64,000 bases of DNA, taken from assembly GCA_903881085.1 (NCBI GenBank), contig CAIRSA010000109.1:1-64000 (forward strand). The letters run 5' to 3'. Positions 7,728-16,211 of the stretch are shown here, one piece after another. The stretch is from an uncultured Acidobacteriia bacterium (GTDB taxonomy: Bacteria > Acidobacteriota > Terriglobia > Bryobacterales > Bryobacteraceae). The notes under the pieces were generated by a model. That model did no database searches, was not told the origin of the DNA, and saw nothing but the letters and a program-made list of their open reading frames with translations. The stretch's first letter is position 1, and every line of letters starts with the position of its first letter. Both the position numbers and the translations under genes were made by a program.

Positions 7728-10561
7728 TGCCCTTCTCACAAGGACAGCTGCTGAAACTGATTGCGGAACAGCCCGATCCGCTGGCACGCATCACAATGCT
7801 GCGCGGGCAGCCGGCGGTGCACACCTACGAAGCTATTGAGCAGATGCATGCGGAGGTGCTGCGGCTGGCGTACATCGACGCGGAGCAGGCGTCGCGACTG
7901 GCTCAAGCTGCGCAGTGGCTGGCCGTGGAGCTGGGCGAGCCGCGCGGGCAAGCGCTGGCATTGCGGGCCCTGGCGCATACGGAATACGCGCAATCGAACC
8001 ATGAGGCGGCGCTGGCGCATTACTCCGAATCGTTGCGGCTGTTTGAGGAGTTGGGGCAGGATTTGGAAGCGGGCCGTACGCTGAACAGCGGACTGCAGAC
8101 GCTGATTTACCTGGGGCGGTACGAACAGGCATACGAATGGGCGGAACGGGCGAGGGTGATCTTCATCCGCCATGGCGACCACTTGCGGCTGGCGCGGCTG
8201 GCGAGCAACATGGGCAACATTTTGTACCGCCAAGATCGCCATGCCGACGCGCTGGAGCTATACGGGCAGGCGTACGAGAAGCTGAAGTCGATTGGCGAAT
8301 CGAAGGACGTGGCGGCGGTGTTGAGCAACATGGCGGTCTGTTGCACCAGCCTGAGCCGCTTTCCGCAGGCGCTGGAATACTACAACCTGGCGCGGCACTG
8401 GTGCGAGGATCACGGCCTGGATTTGCTGGTAGCGGGGGCTGACTACAACATCGCGTATCTGCACTACCTTCGGGGCGATTACCTGAAGGCGATGGAGATC
8501 TACCAGGCGACCCGCGTGCGGTGCGAGAAGGTGCACGACCGGTACCACGCGGCGCTGTGCGATCTGGACGAATCAGAGATGTTCCTGGAGCTGAATCTGA
8601 GCGATGAAGCGGGGATTCTGGCGCGGCAGGCGGCGCAATCGTTTCAGGTTCTGAGTATGCCGTATGAACGGGCCAAGGCGATGGTGAACCGGGCCATTGC
8701 GGCAAGCCATCGCGGGGAACGCGCGCGCGTTCACAGCCTGTTCCGTGACGCACGGAAGCTGTTCGGATCGGAAGGGAACACCATCTGGCCGGCGCTGATT
8801 GACCTGTACGAAGCGATTCTTTATCACCAGCATGGGCGCAACGTAGCGGCACGCCGGCTGTGCGAACGGGCATACAAGGTTTTGGCCGATTCGCTGTTAC
8901 CGGGGAAGGCAGCACTCTGCGAATTGCTGCGGGCACAACTTTTCCTGAAAGCGGGCAAGCGGACACTGGCGAGACAATCGTGCCTGGATGCGATGAACCG
9001 GATTGCCAGCGAGGGCGCGCCGTCGCTGCGATTCCACGCGCATTTTGTGCTGGGGCTGATTGAGGAGCATTGCGGAAATACCGAGGCGGCCTACATGTCG
9101 TACCTTGCGGCGCGCGAAGAGATAGAGCAACTGCGAAGCCGGCTGTGGGGCGAGGACATGAAAATCTGGTTCCTCAAAGACAAGCTGGTTGTTTACGAAA
9201 GCCTGGTTGCGCTGTGCCTGGGAAGAGTACCGCAGGGTCAGGAGAGCGTGCGCGAGGCGCTGCTGAATATCGAACGGGCAAAGTCGCGCAGCCTGATGGA
9301 CATGATGTCGATTGAGGCGCCTGCCATCGCCGGAATAGGCGAGCAGCCCGGCTACTCGCCGGAGATCGAGGAGATGCGGCGGGATCTGAACTGGCACTAC
9401 CGGCAGATCGATCTGGCGGCGTTGCTGGCGCAGTCGGGATTTGCGCAGCGGATCCAAACGCTGCTGGAAAAGGCGCGGGAGCGGGAGAAGCAGCTGGTGC
9501 GAACGATGGCCGAAGTGCCGGCGCCGGATGCCGGGGCGAATGTTCCGCTGGAGAAGATCCAGGCGTCGATTCCGGCGAATGCGATTCTGCTGGAATATTA
9601 TCAGGTCCGGGGGGTGATTCACGTTTGCCTGATCGGGCGGGACCGGCTGGAGGTTGTGCCGCTGGCGGCCGCACCGGAGCTGCGAACGCAACTGCGGCTG
9701 CTGCAATTCCAGCTTTCGAAGTTCCGGTTGAGTCCGGCGTACCTGCAGCTTTTTGGCGATGAATTGCGGACGGCGGTAGAGACCAACCTGTCGAATTTGT
9801 ACCGCAACCTGATTGAGCCGGTTCGCGCGCGGCTGAATGCATCGCATCTGATTATTTCGCCGCACAGTTTTCTGCATCACCTGCCGTTTCATGCACTGGT
9901 GGGCGGGGGGCGGAACCTGATTGACGACTTTACGATCTCGTATGCTCCAAGCGCGAGCGTGTTTTCGTTATGCCGGGCGAGGAAGCAGACTTTCCGCGAG
10001 GAGTCGCTGGTGCTTGGCGTGCCTGATAGCCTGGCTCCGCATATTGAATCGGAGGCCTTGTCGGCAGCCGAGGTGCTGCCGAATGCGCGGCTGTTTATAG
10101 GGGAAGAGGCCAATGAGCAGAATCTGCGGCAGTTTGGGTCCACGGCGCGCTATGTGCATATCGCCACACATGGATTGTACCGCCGCGATAATCCGATGTT
10201 CTCTTCGATCCGGTTGAGTGGATCGCATCTAAGTCTATTCGATCTCTATCAGTTGCCGATCAGTGCCGATCTTGTGACGCTCAGCGGTTGCAGTACGGGA
10301 TTGAACGCGGTTGTGGGCGGAGATGAGCTGCTGGGATTGATGCGCGGGCTACTGTTTGCGGGCGCGCACACGGTGAATGTGAGTCTGTGGGATGTGAATG
10401 ACCAGAGTACGGCGCAGTTCATGAGTTCTTTCTATCTTCATCTAAAGAAAGAGAGTAATAAGGCTGTGGCGTTGCAACAGGCGATGTTGGAGCTGCGCGC
10501 GGAGTATCCGCATCCGTACTATTGGGCGCCGTTTGTGCTGGTGGGGAATTATGGAGGGTAA
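7727..10561 (+). CDS. TPR-repeat protein with C-terminal CHAT (caspase-like) protease domain
   Basis: A 944-residue protein starting at ATG 7727, sharing the A of the sigma factor's TGA. Roughly residues 50-480 consist of tandem TPR helices (for example ALAHYSESLRLFEELG, ALEYYNLARHWCEDHG), followed by an alpha-helical linker and a CHAT domain. The catalytic dyad of clan CD peptidases is visible: His815 in HIATHG and Cys855 in LSGCSTG, with the domain ending in YYWAPFVLVGNYG. CHAT domains (HetF and TPR-CHAT proteins) are caspase/separase-like cysteine proteases, often in signalling or conflict systems. No signal peptide, so cytosolic. Here the gene is embedded between a sigma factor and an anti-sigma/S8 peptidase pair, suggesting regulated proteolysis; the substrate is unknown. 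Confidence 0.92.
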   Translation: MPFSQGQLLKLIAEQPDPLARITMLRGQPAVHTYEAIEQMHAEVLRLAYIDAEQASRLAQAAQWLAVELGEPRGQALALRALAHTEYAQSNHEAALAHYSESLRLFEELGQDLEAGRTLNSGLQTLIYLGRYEQAYEWAERARVIFIRHGDHLRLARLASNMGNILYRQDRHADALELYGQAYEKLKSIGESKDVAAVLSNMAVCCTSLSRFPQALEYYNLARHWCEDHGLDLLVAGADYNIAYLHYLRGDYLKAMEIYQATRVRCEKVHDRYHAALCDLDESEMFLELNLSDEAGILARQAAQSFQVLSMPYERAKAMVNRAIAASHRGERARVHSLFRDARKLFGSEGNTIWPALIDLYEAILYHQHGRNVAARRLCERAYKVLADSLLPGKAALCELLRAQLFLKAGKRTLARQSCLDAMNRIASEGAPSLRFHAHFVLGLIEEHCGNTEAAYMSYLAAREEIEQLRSRLWGEDMKIWFLKDKLVVYESLVALCLGRVPQGQESVREALLNIERAKSRSLMDMMSIEAPAIAGIGEQPGYSPEIEEMRRDLNWHYRQIDLAALLAQSGFAQRIQTLLEKAREREKQLVRTMAEVPAPDAGANVPLEKIQASIPANAILLEYYQVRGVIHVCLIGRDRLEVVPLAAAPELRTQLRLLQFQLSKFRLSPAYLQLFGDELRTAVETNLSNLYRNLIEPVRARLNASHLIISPHSFLHHLPFHALVGGGRNLIDDFTISYAPSASVFSLCRARKQTFREESLVLGVPDSLAPHIESEALSAAEVLPNARLFIGEEANEQNLRQFGSTARYVHIATHGLYRRDNPMFSSIRLSGSHLSLFDLYQLPISADLVTLSGCSTGLNAVVGGDELLGLMRGLLFAGAHTVNVSLWDVNDQSTAQFMSSFYLHLKKESNKAVALQQAMLELRAEYPHPYYWAPFVLVGNYGG

Positions 10562-10593
10562 GGGCGAAGAGGCAATCCGGGGTGAAGACCTAG

Positions 10594-10609
10594 CGCTCGC
10601 AAGCGAGCG
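10594..10609. repeat. Short perfect hairpin after the CHAT gene
   Basis: CGCTCGC and GCGAGCG separated by AA form a 7-bp stem 33 bp after the CHAT stop. No U-run follows, so it is a weak terminator candidate at best; just downstream (10610-10618) is half of the GGCAGGCGAATC repeat seen elsewhere in the window. The rest of the gap up to 10754 is A+T-rich around 10650-10680 and could hold the promoter of the anti-sigma/S8 pair. Confidence 0.5.
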
Positions 10610-10754
10610 GGCAGGCGAATCCTAACTAAAAGAACAGCCTCCGGATGAACATGAAAATATTTTTTTCACAGCCTATATTTTTCCGCCCCATACGCACCCA
10701 TTACTCTGTGGAGAATCGGCTAAAGACCGGACCGCTGTCCCCAGGAAGAGGGCT

Positions 10755-11387
10755 ATGAGCCATTTTGAACGCAGTCATTGGGTGGATTTTGCGCGGGGCC
10801 TGCTTTCCGCCGGGGAGCGTACGCAAATGGAGCGTCATCTGAGCGAAGGCTGCCGCGATTGCATGTCCGAACTTGCCTTTTTTGAGCGGGTTGCACATGC
10901 TGGTGCGGGCGTGCGCGAAGTGATCGCGCCGGAAGATATCGTGATGCTTGCGCGCAATATTTTCCCCTTGAAGCCGAAGCAGAAACCCTTGTTACAGCGG
11001 TTGGTGGCGCGTTTGGTTTACGACAGTTTTGCAGATTTAGCACCGGTTGGAGTCCGCTCCGGCAAGGCGTTGAGCAGGCAGTTGATGTACGAGGTTGAGG
11101 ATTACCTTGTGGATCTTAGGCTGGAAGGCGAACGCGACTCCATGCTGGTCAGCATTGTGGGTCAGGTCGCGAATCGGAGAGTTCCAGCCTCGCGAATGGT
11201 GGATCAGAACATTCGCATTGTGTCTGGCAAAAGCGTGTTGCGCCAGACTCGCAGCAACGGGTTTGGCGAATTTTGTCTGGACTATAGTCCAAAGAGAAAC
11301 GCGAAACTGCTGATTTCCCTGCCCGAAGGGGAGCGGCACGTAGAAGTATCTTTGAACCGTTTGGTAGAGGAGCATCCCGCGTCATGA
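10755..11387 (+). CDS. Putative anti-sigma factor-like protein
   Basis: A 210-residue protein with an N-terminal segment MERHLSEGCRDCMSEL, close to the His-x3-Cys-x2-Cys zinc motif of anti-sigma factors (here His-x4-Cys-x2-Cys). No membrane helix is visible, so it would be a soluble anti-sigma factor. The C-terminal half (about residues 130-200) reads SIVGQVANRRVPASRMVDQNI and NGFGEFCLDY, resembling a small beta-sandwich of the carboxypeptidase-regulatory kind. ATG 10755 follows GGAAGAGGGCT, a fair ribosome site. It overlaps the S8 peptidase gene by 4 bp. Anti-sigma function is inferred from the motif and the nearby sigma gene. Confidence 0.65.
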   Translation: MSHFERSHWVDFARGLLSAGERTQMERHLSEGCRDCMSELAFFERVAHAGAGVREVIAPEDIVMLARNIFPLKPKQKPLLQRLVARLVYDSFADLAPVGVRSGKALSRQLMYEVEDYLVDLRLEGERDSMLVSIVGQVANRRVPASRMVDQNIRIVSGKSVLRQTRSNGFGEFCLDYSPKRNAKLLISLPEGERHVEVSLNRLVEEHPAS

Positions 11388-12736
11388 TGCGAAAAAACAT
11401 TCAGGTCTTCTTTTATTGCGCATTTCTTGCGCTGATTCCCGCCGCGTCTGGTCAAACAAAATATATATTGGAAGCGCCCTTCAGCGACATTCCGCGCCTT
11501 TCTTCGCAGTATTCGCTGACGGTCGTGCGTTCGATTGAAAATAGCCAGCATACGGTTTATGTTGTTACGGCGCCTGCTTCCATCCCTCCGGCGCAATTGA
11601 TCGCCAAGGTCAGCAAAGACAAATCCGTTGTGGGATTTGAGTCGGATACGGAATTGCACCAGACCGAAGCGAAAAGCAATCCTACGAGTTTTGCTATCTC
11701 CACTACCGCGTTGAAGGCCTACGCGTCCGATCTGACGTTGACCAGCTACTTCGGCTCACAAGTGCGTTCGATCTATGCCAAGCAGCCGGCCGCCGATTCG
11801 ATAGGCCTGACCAGCGCGCTTGGCCAGTTCGGTGGGGGCAGCGGCACCGTTGCCATCATTGACACGGGCATAGACCCGAAGCATCCCGTATTTAATGGGG
11901 TGTTGGTTCCGGGCTTCGATTTTACGCGCAACACCGGCGGGTTCGCCTCAGAGATGGCTGACCTGGATCAATCCACCGTAGCGATTCTGGATCAGTCGAC
12001 GGTGGCGATTTTGGACAAGAGCAACGTTCCCGCCATTTTGAACCAGTCAACCGTGGCCATACTGGATCAATCGACCGTGGCCATTCTGGACGGATCGAAA
12101 CTGCCGTCGGATTTTGGACACGGCACGATGGTGGCTGGACTGGTGCATCTGGCGGCGCCCCATGCAAAGATCATGCCGCTGAAGGCTTTCCGTGCTGACG
12201 GCACTTCGGATCTGTCCGATATCATCCGGGCGGTTTATTTTGCGGTGGATCACGGGGCCAATGTGATCAACATGAGCTTCAATCTGACCACGCCTTCCAC
12301 GGAATTCGCCAATGCGATCGCTTATGCGGCTTCGAAGAACGTTCTGATGTTCGCATCGGCCGGCAACGATGGGAAACGGCTGCTGGTATACCCGGCGGGG
12401 TTCTCCAAGGTGGTTGGCGTAGGTTCGACCGATAGTAACGACCGCCGCAGCCGGTTTAGCAATTATGGAACGGCAAGCGCCCGGACTTCGGCGCCAGGCG
12501 AAGCCTTGATCACCACGTATCCGGGCGGGCATTACGCCGGGGTGTGGGGTACATCCTTCAGCACGGCACTGGTTACCGGGGCATCGTCGCTGTTTATGGG
12601 CTTGAATCCGCGTTGTGGGTATTCCCAGGTGATGGACGCGCTGGAGAAGGGCAAGAGGATCGATCAGGGCATGGGCGACGCGGAACTGAATGTGCTGACG
12701 AGCTTGCAGTTTTTGATGAACAACCGCTGGAATTAG
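11384..12736 (+). CDS. Secreted subtilisin-like S8 peptidase with an internal octapeptide repeat
   Basis: A 450-residue subtilase. A signal peptide (residues 1-23, cleaved after SG or GQ) is followed by an inhibitor I9-like prodomain (about 25-95). The catalytic triad is complete: Asp160 (IIDTGID), His246 (GHGTMVAG) and Ser391 (GTSFSTAL), with the oxyanion Asn328 in SAGND. Between Asp and His sits an unusual block of LDQSTVAI repeats (194-239). The protein should be exported and active outside the cytoplasm. It overlaps the anti-sigma-like gene by ATGA and its stop overlaps the convergent XpaC-like gene. Context suggests that it is part of the sigma/CHAT module and may supply peptides to the importer at the head of the cluster. 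Confidence 0.93.
   Translation: MMRKNIQVFFYCAFLALIPAASGQTKYILEAPFSDIPRLSSQYSLTVVRSIENSQHTVYVVTAPASIPPAQLIAKVSKDKSVVGFESDTELHQTEAKSNPTSFAISTTALKAYASDLTLTSYFGSQVRSIYAKQPAADSIGLTSALGQFGGGSGTVAIIDTGIDPKHPVFNGVLVPGFDFTRNTGGFASEMADLDQSTVAILDQSTVAILDKSNVPAILNQSTVAILDQSTVAILDGSKLPSDFGHGTMVAGLVHLAAPHAKIMPLKAFRADGTSDLSDIIRAVYFAVDHGANVINMSFNLTTPSTEFANAIAYAASKNVLMFASAGNDGKRLLVYPAGFSKVVGVGSTDSNDRRSRFSNYGTASARTSAPGEALITTYPGGHYAGVWGTSFSTALVTGASSLFMGLNPRCGYSQVMDALEKGKRIDQGMGDAELNVLTSLQFLMNNRWN
11963..12100 (+). repeat. Tandem octapeptide-coding repeat inside the S8 peptidase
   Basis: Five units close to LDQSTVAI follow each other, ending in a partial LDGSK unit; the third unit is variant (LDKSNVPAI). At DNA level the copies differ at synonymous positions, so the peptide, not the DNA, seems to be kept. 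It lies in the loop between the catalytic Asp and His. Confidence 0.9.
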
Positions 12737-13374
12737 GGTTTGAAAGCGGTTTTTTCAGCGAATTTCGATTGCAGGAAGTTCCCGTTGGTCACCAGCGCTT
12801 CGGCGTCTCCGGAAAATGCGTTAGCGGCGATCTCTTTCAACGAAGTGTTCAAGACCTTCAATTGACCGGTCAACACTTGTGAGGCAGTGCGTCCGTCGGA
12901 GAGAGCCTGCACCTGCGCATAGATTTTAGGTAGGCGCAAATAGGCGCCGAGGGTATCGGGCAGATAGCGGCGAACGGTTTCAATCACAGTGAAGGATTCC
13001 TTGGCAGATAGCACGCCGCGATCACGCAGTTGTTGCATGCGCGGCAGTAATTCACTCAGCGTGGTCTGGATGTTGTGTAGTTCGTCCAAGGCTTCCTTGG
13101 GCAAGCCTCGGGCAACACTGTCCACCAGTTTGCGCACCTGATCGGCGAGCAGTTCGGTGGAGAGTTCGGTCTGTTCGGCCATTTCTGCGAGTTCGCTGCG
13201 CGGCCAGCCCAAAACACCAGCTCCATAGAGACCGGCGACAATGGCCCACCAATAAGCGTGAATGATTCCCGCGAAGAACAGCCCGAGGCCGCACAAGGCC
13301 AAAAGGCATCCAACGATGTTCGGCGTGCTGTAAAGGAACAGTGCGGCGCGCTGGCTGAAGGTTAACGATGTCAT
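12733..13374 (-). CDS. XpaC-like membrane protein with coiled-coil tail
   Basis: A 213-residue protein with two N-terminal membrane helices (NIVGCLLALCGLGLFFAGI and WWAIVAGLYGAGVLGW, about 18-55) and a long charged, helical cytosolic part. It is the last gene of a minus-strand operon containing TelA. In Bacillus the TelA homologue yaaN sits next to xpaC, a membrane protein of similar size and layout, so I assign this one as XpaC-like from context and topology, not from strong sequence motifs. Its role may be to anchor TelA at the membrane. Its stop overlaps that of the convergent S8 peptidase. Confidence 0.6.
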   Translation of the reverse strand: MTSLTFSQRAALFLYSTPNIVGCLLALCGLGLFFAGIIHAYWWAIVAGLYGAGVLGWPRSELAEMAEQTELSTELLADQVRKLVDSVARGLPKEALDELHNIQTTLSELLPRMQQLRDRGVLSAKESFTVIETVRRYLPDTLGAYLRLPKIYAQVQALSDGRTASQVLTGQLKVLNTSLKEIAANAFSGDAEALVTNGNFLQSKFAEKTAFKP

Positions 13375-13383
13375 GGCGGAGGT

Positions 13384-14985
13384 TTACTGGTAGCCTCGAA
13401 TCTCCTTAAATACTACCGCAAGTGACTTGGCGCGAGAATCGAAGAGACGTCCGCCGGTGATGGCGGCGAGTTCATTCAACTGCTTGGCGCTGCCTTCGCC
13501 GAACAGGATGGGGAAGACGCGGATGCCACGAGTGGCTTCGTCCTGCGCGGCGTGCCAGCGCTTGAATTCCGAAAGCGAGATGCCTTCGTTGCTTTCTCCG
13601 TCAGTCATAACTACTACAGTGTAATAACGTTTTTCTCTATTCATCGCGCGCTGGCGGCCGAGTTCGGAGATGGCGTTTCGCACGCTGGAAAAGAGCGCCG
13701 TTCCGCCACCGGCTTCCATGGGCCTGACGAAGGCGGCGACTTCGGCACGGGCTCGGGCGTTTTCCGCAGGCGTAGCGCCCATGGGGAACATTCGCGTGGG
13801 ATTCGGGTGCGTATTGAAGGTGATGATACCAACCTCTTCGCGGTTCTGGAAGTGGGCGTAGCGCTGGGCCTGCGCTTCCGAGGCGAGCATGAGCATGGCC
13901 TCTTTCAACCCATCGATACGGGGGCCTGACATGGAGCCGGAAAGATCAAGCACGTAGCGGGTTGAGCCGGGGGTGCGGACGTCTGAGAGGAAGTTACCGA
14001 GTAGAGCGTCAATGAGCGAGGCCTGGCCGGGGAACGGCAGTTCGATCAACGTGCGCTGTGGAATCACCGGGGCTGCGGTTGCGTCGGCGTTCACAGGGCG
14101 GCGCAGGGTTGCGGCGGACATTTTCGTCTGGAAATCTTTACCGCGAAGGTAGGCGATCAGCTTGTCGAAATCGGGGCGCTTTTCGGCGGAGAGCAGCATC
14201 AGCGGATAGTCGGCTGTGATGATGCCTTCCTTGGGATAGACCAGCGTAAGGGGTTCGGAGAGCTTGCCGGAGGCGTTTTCAGAGAGCAGGACCGATTCGT
14301 AGTTGATCATGCCATCGACCGTCGATTGCTCGCGTTCGTAGGCTTCCGCAAGCCAGCCGGAGGAGCCGGATGTCATGGTTTGACCGCGGAAGAAATCGCC
14401 GAGGCGGGGGTTCTTGAGGTCCTCTTCGGTGAGGGCGTCGGGGTTCTTGGCGAGCGCAGCGGCAAGGCCGATGGTCGCGGTGAGGCCGGTGTTGCTGGAA
14501 GTTGGGTTGGCCATGCCGAAGGTGAATTTGCCGGCTTTGGCGGCGTCGGAAATCTCTTTCCAGGTGGGTTCGGCTTTGTCCCAGCCCAGTTCGCGGGCCT
14601 TCGATGTTTTCAGGCCTAGCAGGACGGGCGAGAGCATTGTCTTTTCTTGGGCCAGGATGCGGCTTTTCAGCGCATCGTTCATGGCGATGTACTTGCCGTG
14701 GGAGACCCAGAGGGCGTCGAATTTGTCGCCAGCGGCGATTCGATCGACTGCGTCGAGCGTGCCGGAATAGGAGAAGGCTAGCTCGATGCCGGTGGCTTTT
14801 TGAATGTCAGCGGAGAGCTGGGTTTCGATGTCCTTTAGTTCGGAGCCGGCTAGGATCTTAAATGTTCTTGGGGAGGGTTCTGAGGGTTTGGTGGAGGAAC
14901 AAGCGGTTAGTAGGGCGAGGGTGGCAAAAGTGGACAGGCGAATCGCCTGTCCTACCCATGGCGGAACGAATCTTTGAGGTTTCAT
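13384..14985 (-). CDS. Lipoprotein fusing a substrate-binding domain to a von Willebrand A domain
   Basis: A 533-residue lipoprotein with lipobox LLTACSS (Cys29). Residues about 40-300 look like an extracellular solute-binding fold (FKILAGSELKDIE, FGMANPTSSNTGLTA, GIITADYPLMLLS). Residues about 340-533 are a vWA domain with an intact MIDAS: DLSGS (Asp347, Ser349, Ser351), a downstream Thr in GGGTALF and Asp in MTDGES. It should bind a ligand outside the inner membrane and present a metal-dependent adhesion surface. It overlaps the TelA stop by 4 bp (ATGA). The n-region of its signal peptide is encoded by a palindromic repeat (14932-14952). Confidence 0.85.
   Translation of the reverse strand: MKPQRFVPPWVGQAIRLSTFATLALLTACSSTKPSEPSPRTFKILAGSELKDIETQLSADIQKATGIELAFSYSGTLDAVDRIAAGDKFDALWVSHGKYIAMNDALKSRILAQEKTMLSPVLLGLKTSKARELGWDKAEPTWKEISDAAKAGKFTFGMANPTSSNTGLTATIGLAAALAKNPDALTEEDLKNPRLGDFFRGQTMTSGSSGWLAEAYEREQSTVDGMINYESVLLSENASGKLSEPLTLVYPKEGIITADYPLMLLSAEKRPDFDKLIAYLRGKDFQTKMSAATLRRPVNADATAAPVIPQRTLIELPFPGQASLIDALLGNFLSDVRTPGSTRYVLDLSGSMSGPRIDGLKEAMLMLASEAQAQRYAHFQNREEVGIITFNTHPNPTRMFPMGATPAENARARAEVAAFVRPMEAGGGTALFSSVRNAISELGRQRAMNREKRYYTVVVMTDGESNEGISLSEFKRWHAAQDEATRGIRVFPILFGEGSAKQLNELAAITGGRLFDSRAKSLAVVFKEIRGYQ
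14932..14952. repeat. REP-like palindrome inside a signal-peptide coding region
   Basis: GGACAGGCGAATCGCCTGTCC is a 21-base palindrome, perfect except for its single central base. Related units occur at 60717-60790 and, as a half unit, at 10610. Here it is read in frame as part of the leader of the substrate-binding/vWA lipoprotein. Confidence 0.75.
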
Positions 14986-16199
14986 AGGGTTACGGGGCCG
15001 GTTGGACTGCTGGCGGCGGTGTCGGAGAGGGCTTTGATGGCGGTGTGTTCGCGCTGCATGCGGGCTTCGCCTTCGGAAAGCAGGCCTTTGAGCAGGGTGA
15101 TGTTGGCGCCCATGGATTCGATGTTTTTGGAGCGGAATTCGTCCATCTTGTCGAGGCCGGCAAAGACAGTATCGAAGGAGGCTTTCAGCGTCTGGACGCC
15201 GATCAACGGATTGGATTGGAATTCAATGACGCGGTCGACGTGATCGCCGAACATCTTCGCGGTGGAGGCCATCAGGCCTTCGATGGCGGCCGAGCCGGCT
15301 TTGAGCGCGTCCATCACTTTCATTTGGTAGCCCTGGGCGCGGGCCAGCGTGACGGCGATAGAGAGGCTGGACATACCGATGGTGGCCATGCGGTCGCAAC
15401 CGTTGTGGAGTTCGCGGCCAGTTTTGCGCAGGCCTTCGAGCATTTTGTAGCCGTTAATGCAGACCAGGATTTGCGTTTTGACGTCCATACTGGCCTGGCG
15501 GGCGTAAAAGAGAACCTCCTGTTCGATTGCCTTGGCACGAAGTGGGTCAGTTGGTTTCAGCTTCGCTATGGCGGCGGTGAGGGTTTCGTCGAGGTGGTCG
15601 ATGAACACGTCGACGGCTTTCAGTTTCACCATCGCGTCGAGCAGTTTATTCATGGTGGCGAACAGTTCCTGATCGTCGCGGGCGAGTTCGTCCTGCACGC
15701 CGTAGATGTTATCGATCAGCTTGCGCAGCGAACCGCTGGCGCTATCGAAGCGCTGCAAATAGGCTTGCAGGCGGTTGCCGAAGGGGATGATACCAAGGAT
15801 TTTGTGCTGCGAAAACAGGTCGCCTTCCTTGCCTGGATCAAGCGATTCGAACAGGCCGCGCATTTCGTTCATTACTTTGAAGGCGGGGTTATCGGTATCG
15901 CCTACGAAGTTCTTCTCCATGAACTTGCCAGTGAGCAGGGCCGAGTCGCCGATTTCCTTGCGGCCGAGGCGGAAGGCGCTATCGACACGGGAGCGGAATT
16001 CGCCGGACGTGACGTCCATGTGCATCAGGTCGGCAATGAATTGATCGGCCTGGGCGACGGCTGCGGACTTGGTCTCGTCCTTCATGGGGATGAGGGCGGT
16101 GGCTGCGTCGGGCGATTTGATGGCCACGACGGGTTGAGGCATGGCAAGAGTCAACGGCGCATCCGGTGCGGCTAGCTGCGTTGGCTGTTCCGGGTTCAT
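14982..16199 (-). CDS. TelA family toxic-anion resistance protein
   Basis: A 405-residue, almost wholly alpha-helical protein of the TelA/YaaN family. Typical segments are KNFVGDTDNPAFKVMNEMRG, the glycine-rich SQHKILGIIPFGNRLQAYLQR, and VFIDHLDETLTAAIAKLKPT. It has no signal peptide and should sit in the cytosol or at the membrane surface. TelA proteins are linked to tellurite and other envelope stresses; the biochemical activity is unknown. It lies between an anchored substrate-binding protein (12 bp upstream) and the binding/vWA lipoprotein (4-bp overlap), matching known TelA-XpaC-vWA neighbourhoods. GGAGCTCGCAAC before the ATG is a good ribosome site. Confidence 0.9.
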   Translation of the reverse strand: MNPEQPTQLAAPDAPLTLAMPQPVVAIKSPDAATALIPMKDETKSAAVAQADQFIADLMHMDVTSGEFRSRVDSAFRLGRKEIGDSALLTGKFMEKNFVGDTDNPAFKVMNEMRGLFESLDPGKEGDLFSQHKILGIIPFGNRLQAYLQRFDSASGSLRKLIDNIYGVQDELARDDQELFATMNKLLDAMVKLKAVDVFIDHLDETLTAAIAKLKPTDPLRAKAIEQEVLFYARQASMDVKTQILVCINGYKMLEGLRKTGRELHNGCDRMATIGMSSLSIAVTLARAQGYQMKVMDALKAGSAAIEGLMASTAKMFGDHVDRVIEFQSNPLIGVQTLKASFDTVFAGLDKMDEFRSKNIESMGANITLLKGLLSEGEARMQREHTAIKALSDTAASSPTGPVTL

Positions 16200-16211
16200 G
16201 TTGCGAGCTCC

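Noticed and set aside
6307-7787. Two antisense ORFs of more than 400 residues opposite the binding protein and sigma genes
   Set aside because: They mirror well-supported genes with clear motifs; their proteins are Arg/Pro/Ser-rich with no domain and arise from the high G+C codon pattern.
11963-12100. Possible CRISPR-like tandem repeat
   Set aside because: The repeats are in frame, 24 bp without unique spacers, and belong to a complete peptidase gene.
15045-16175. A 376-residue plus-strand ORF opposite telA
   Set aside because: Shadow of the TelA frame; glycine-, valine- and histidine-rich without domain features, no ribosome site.
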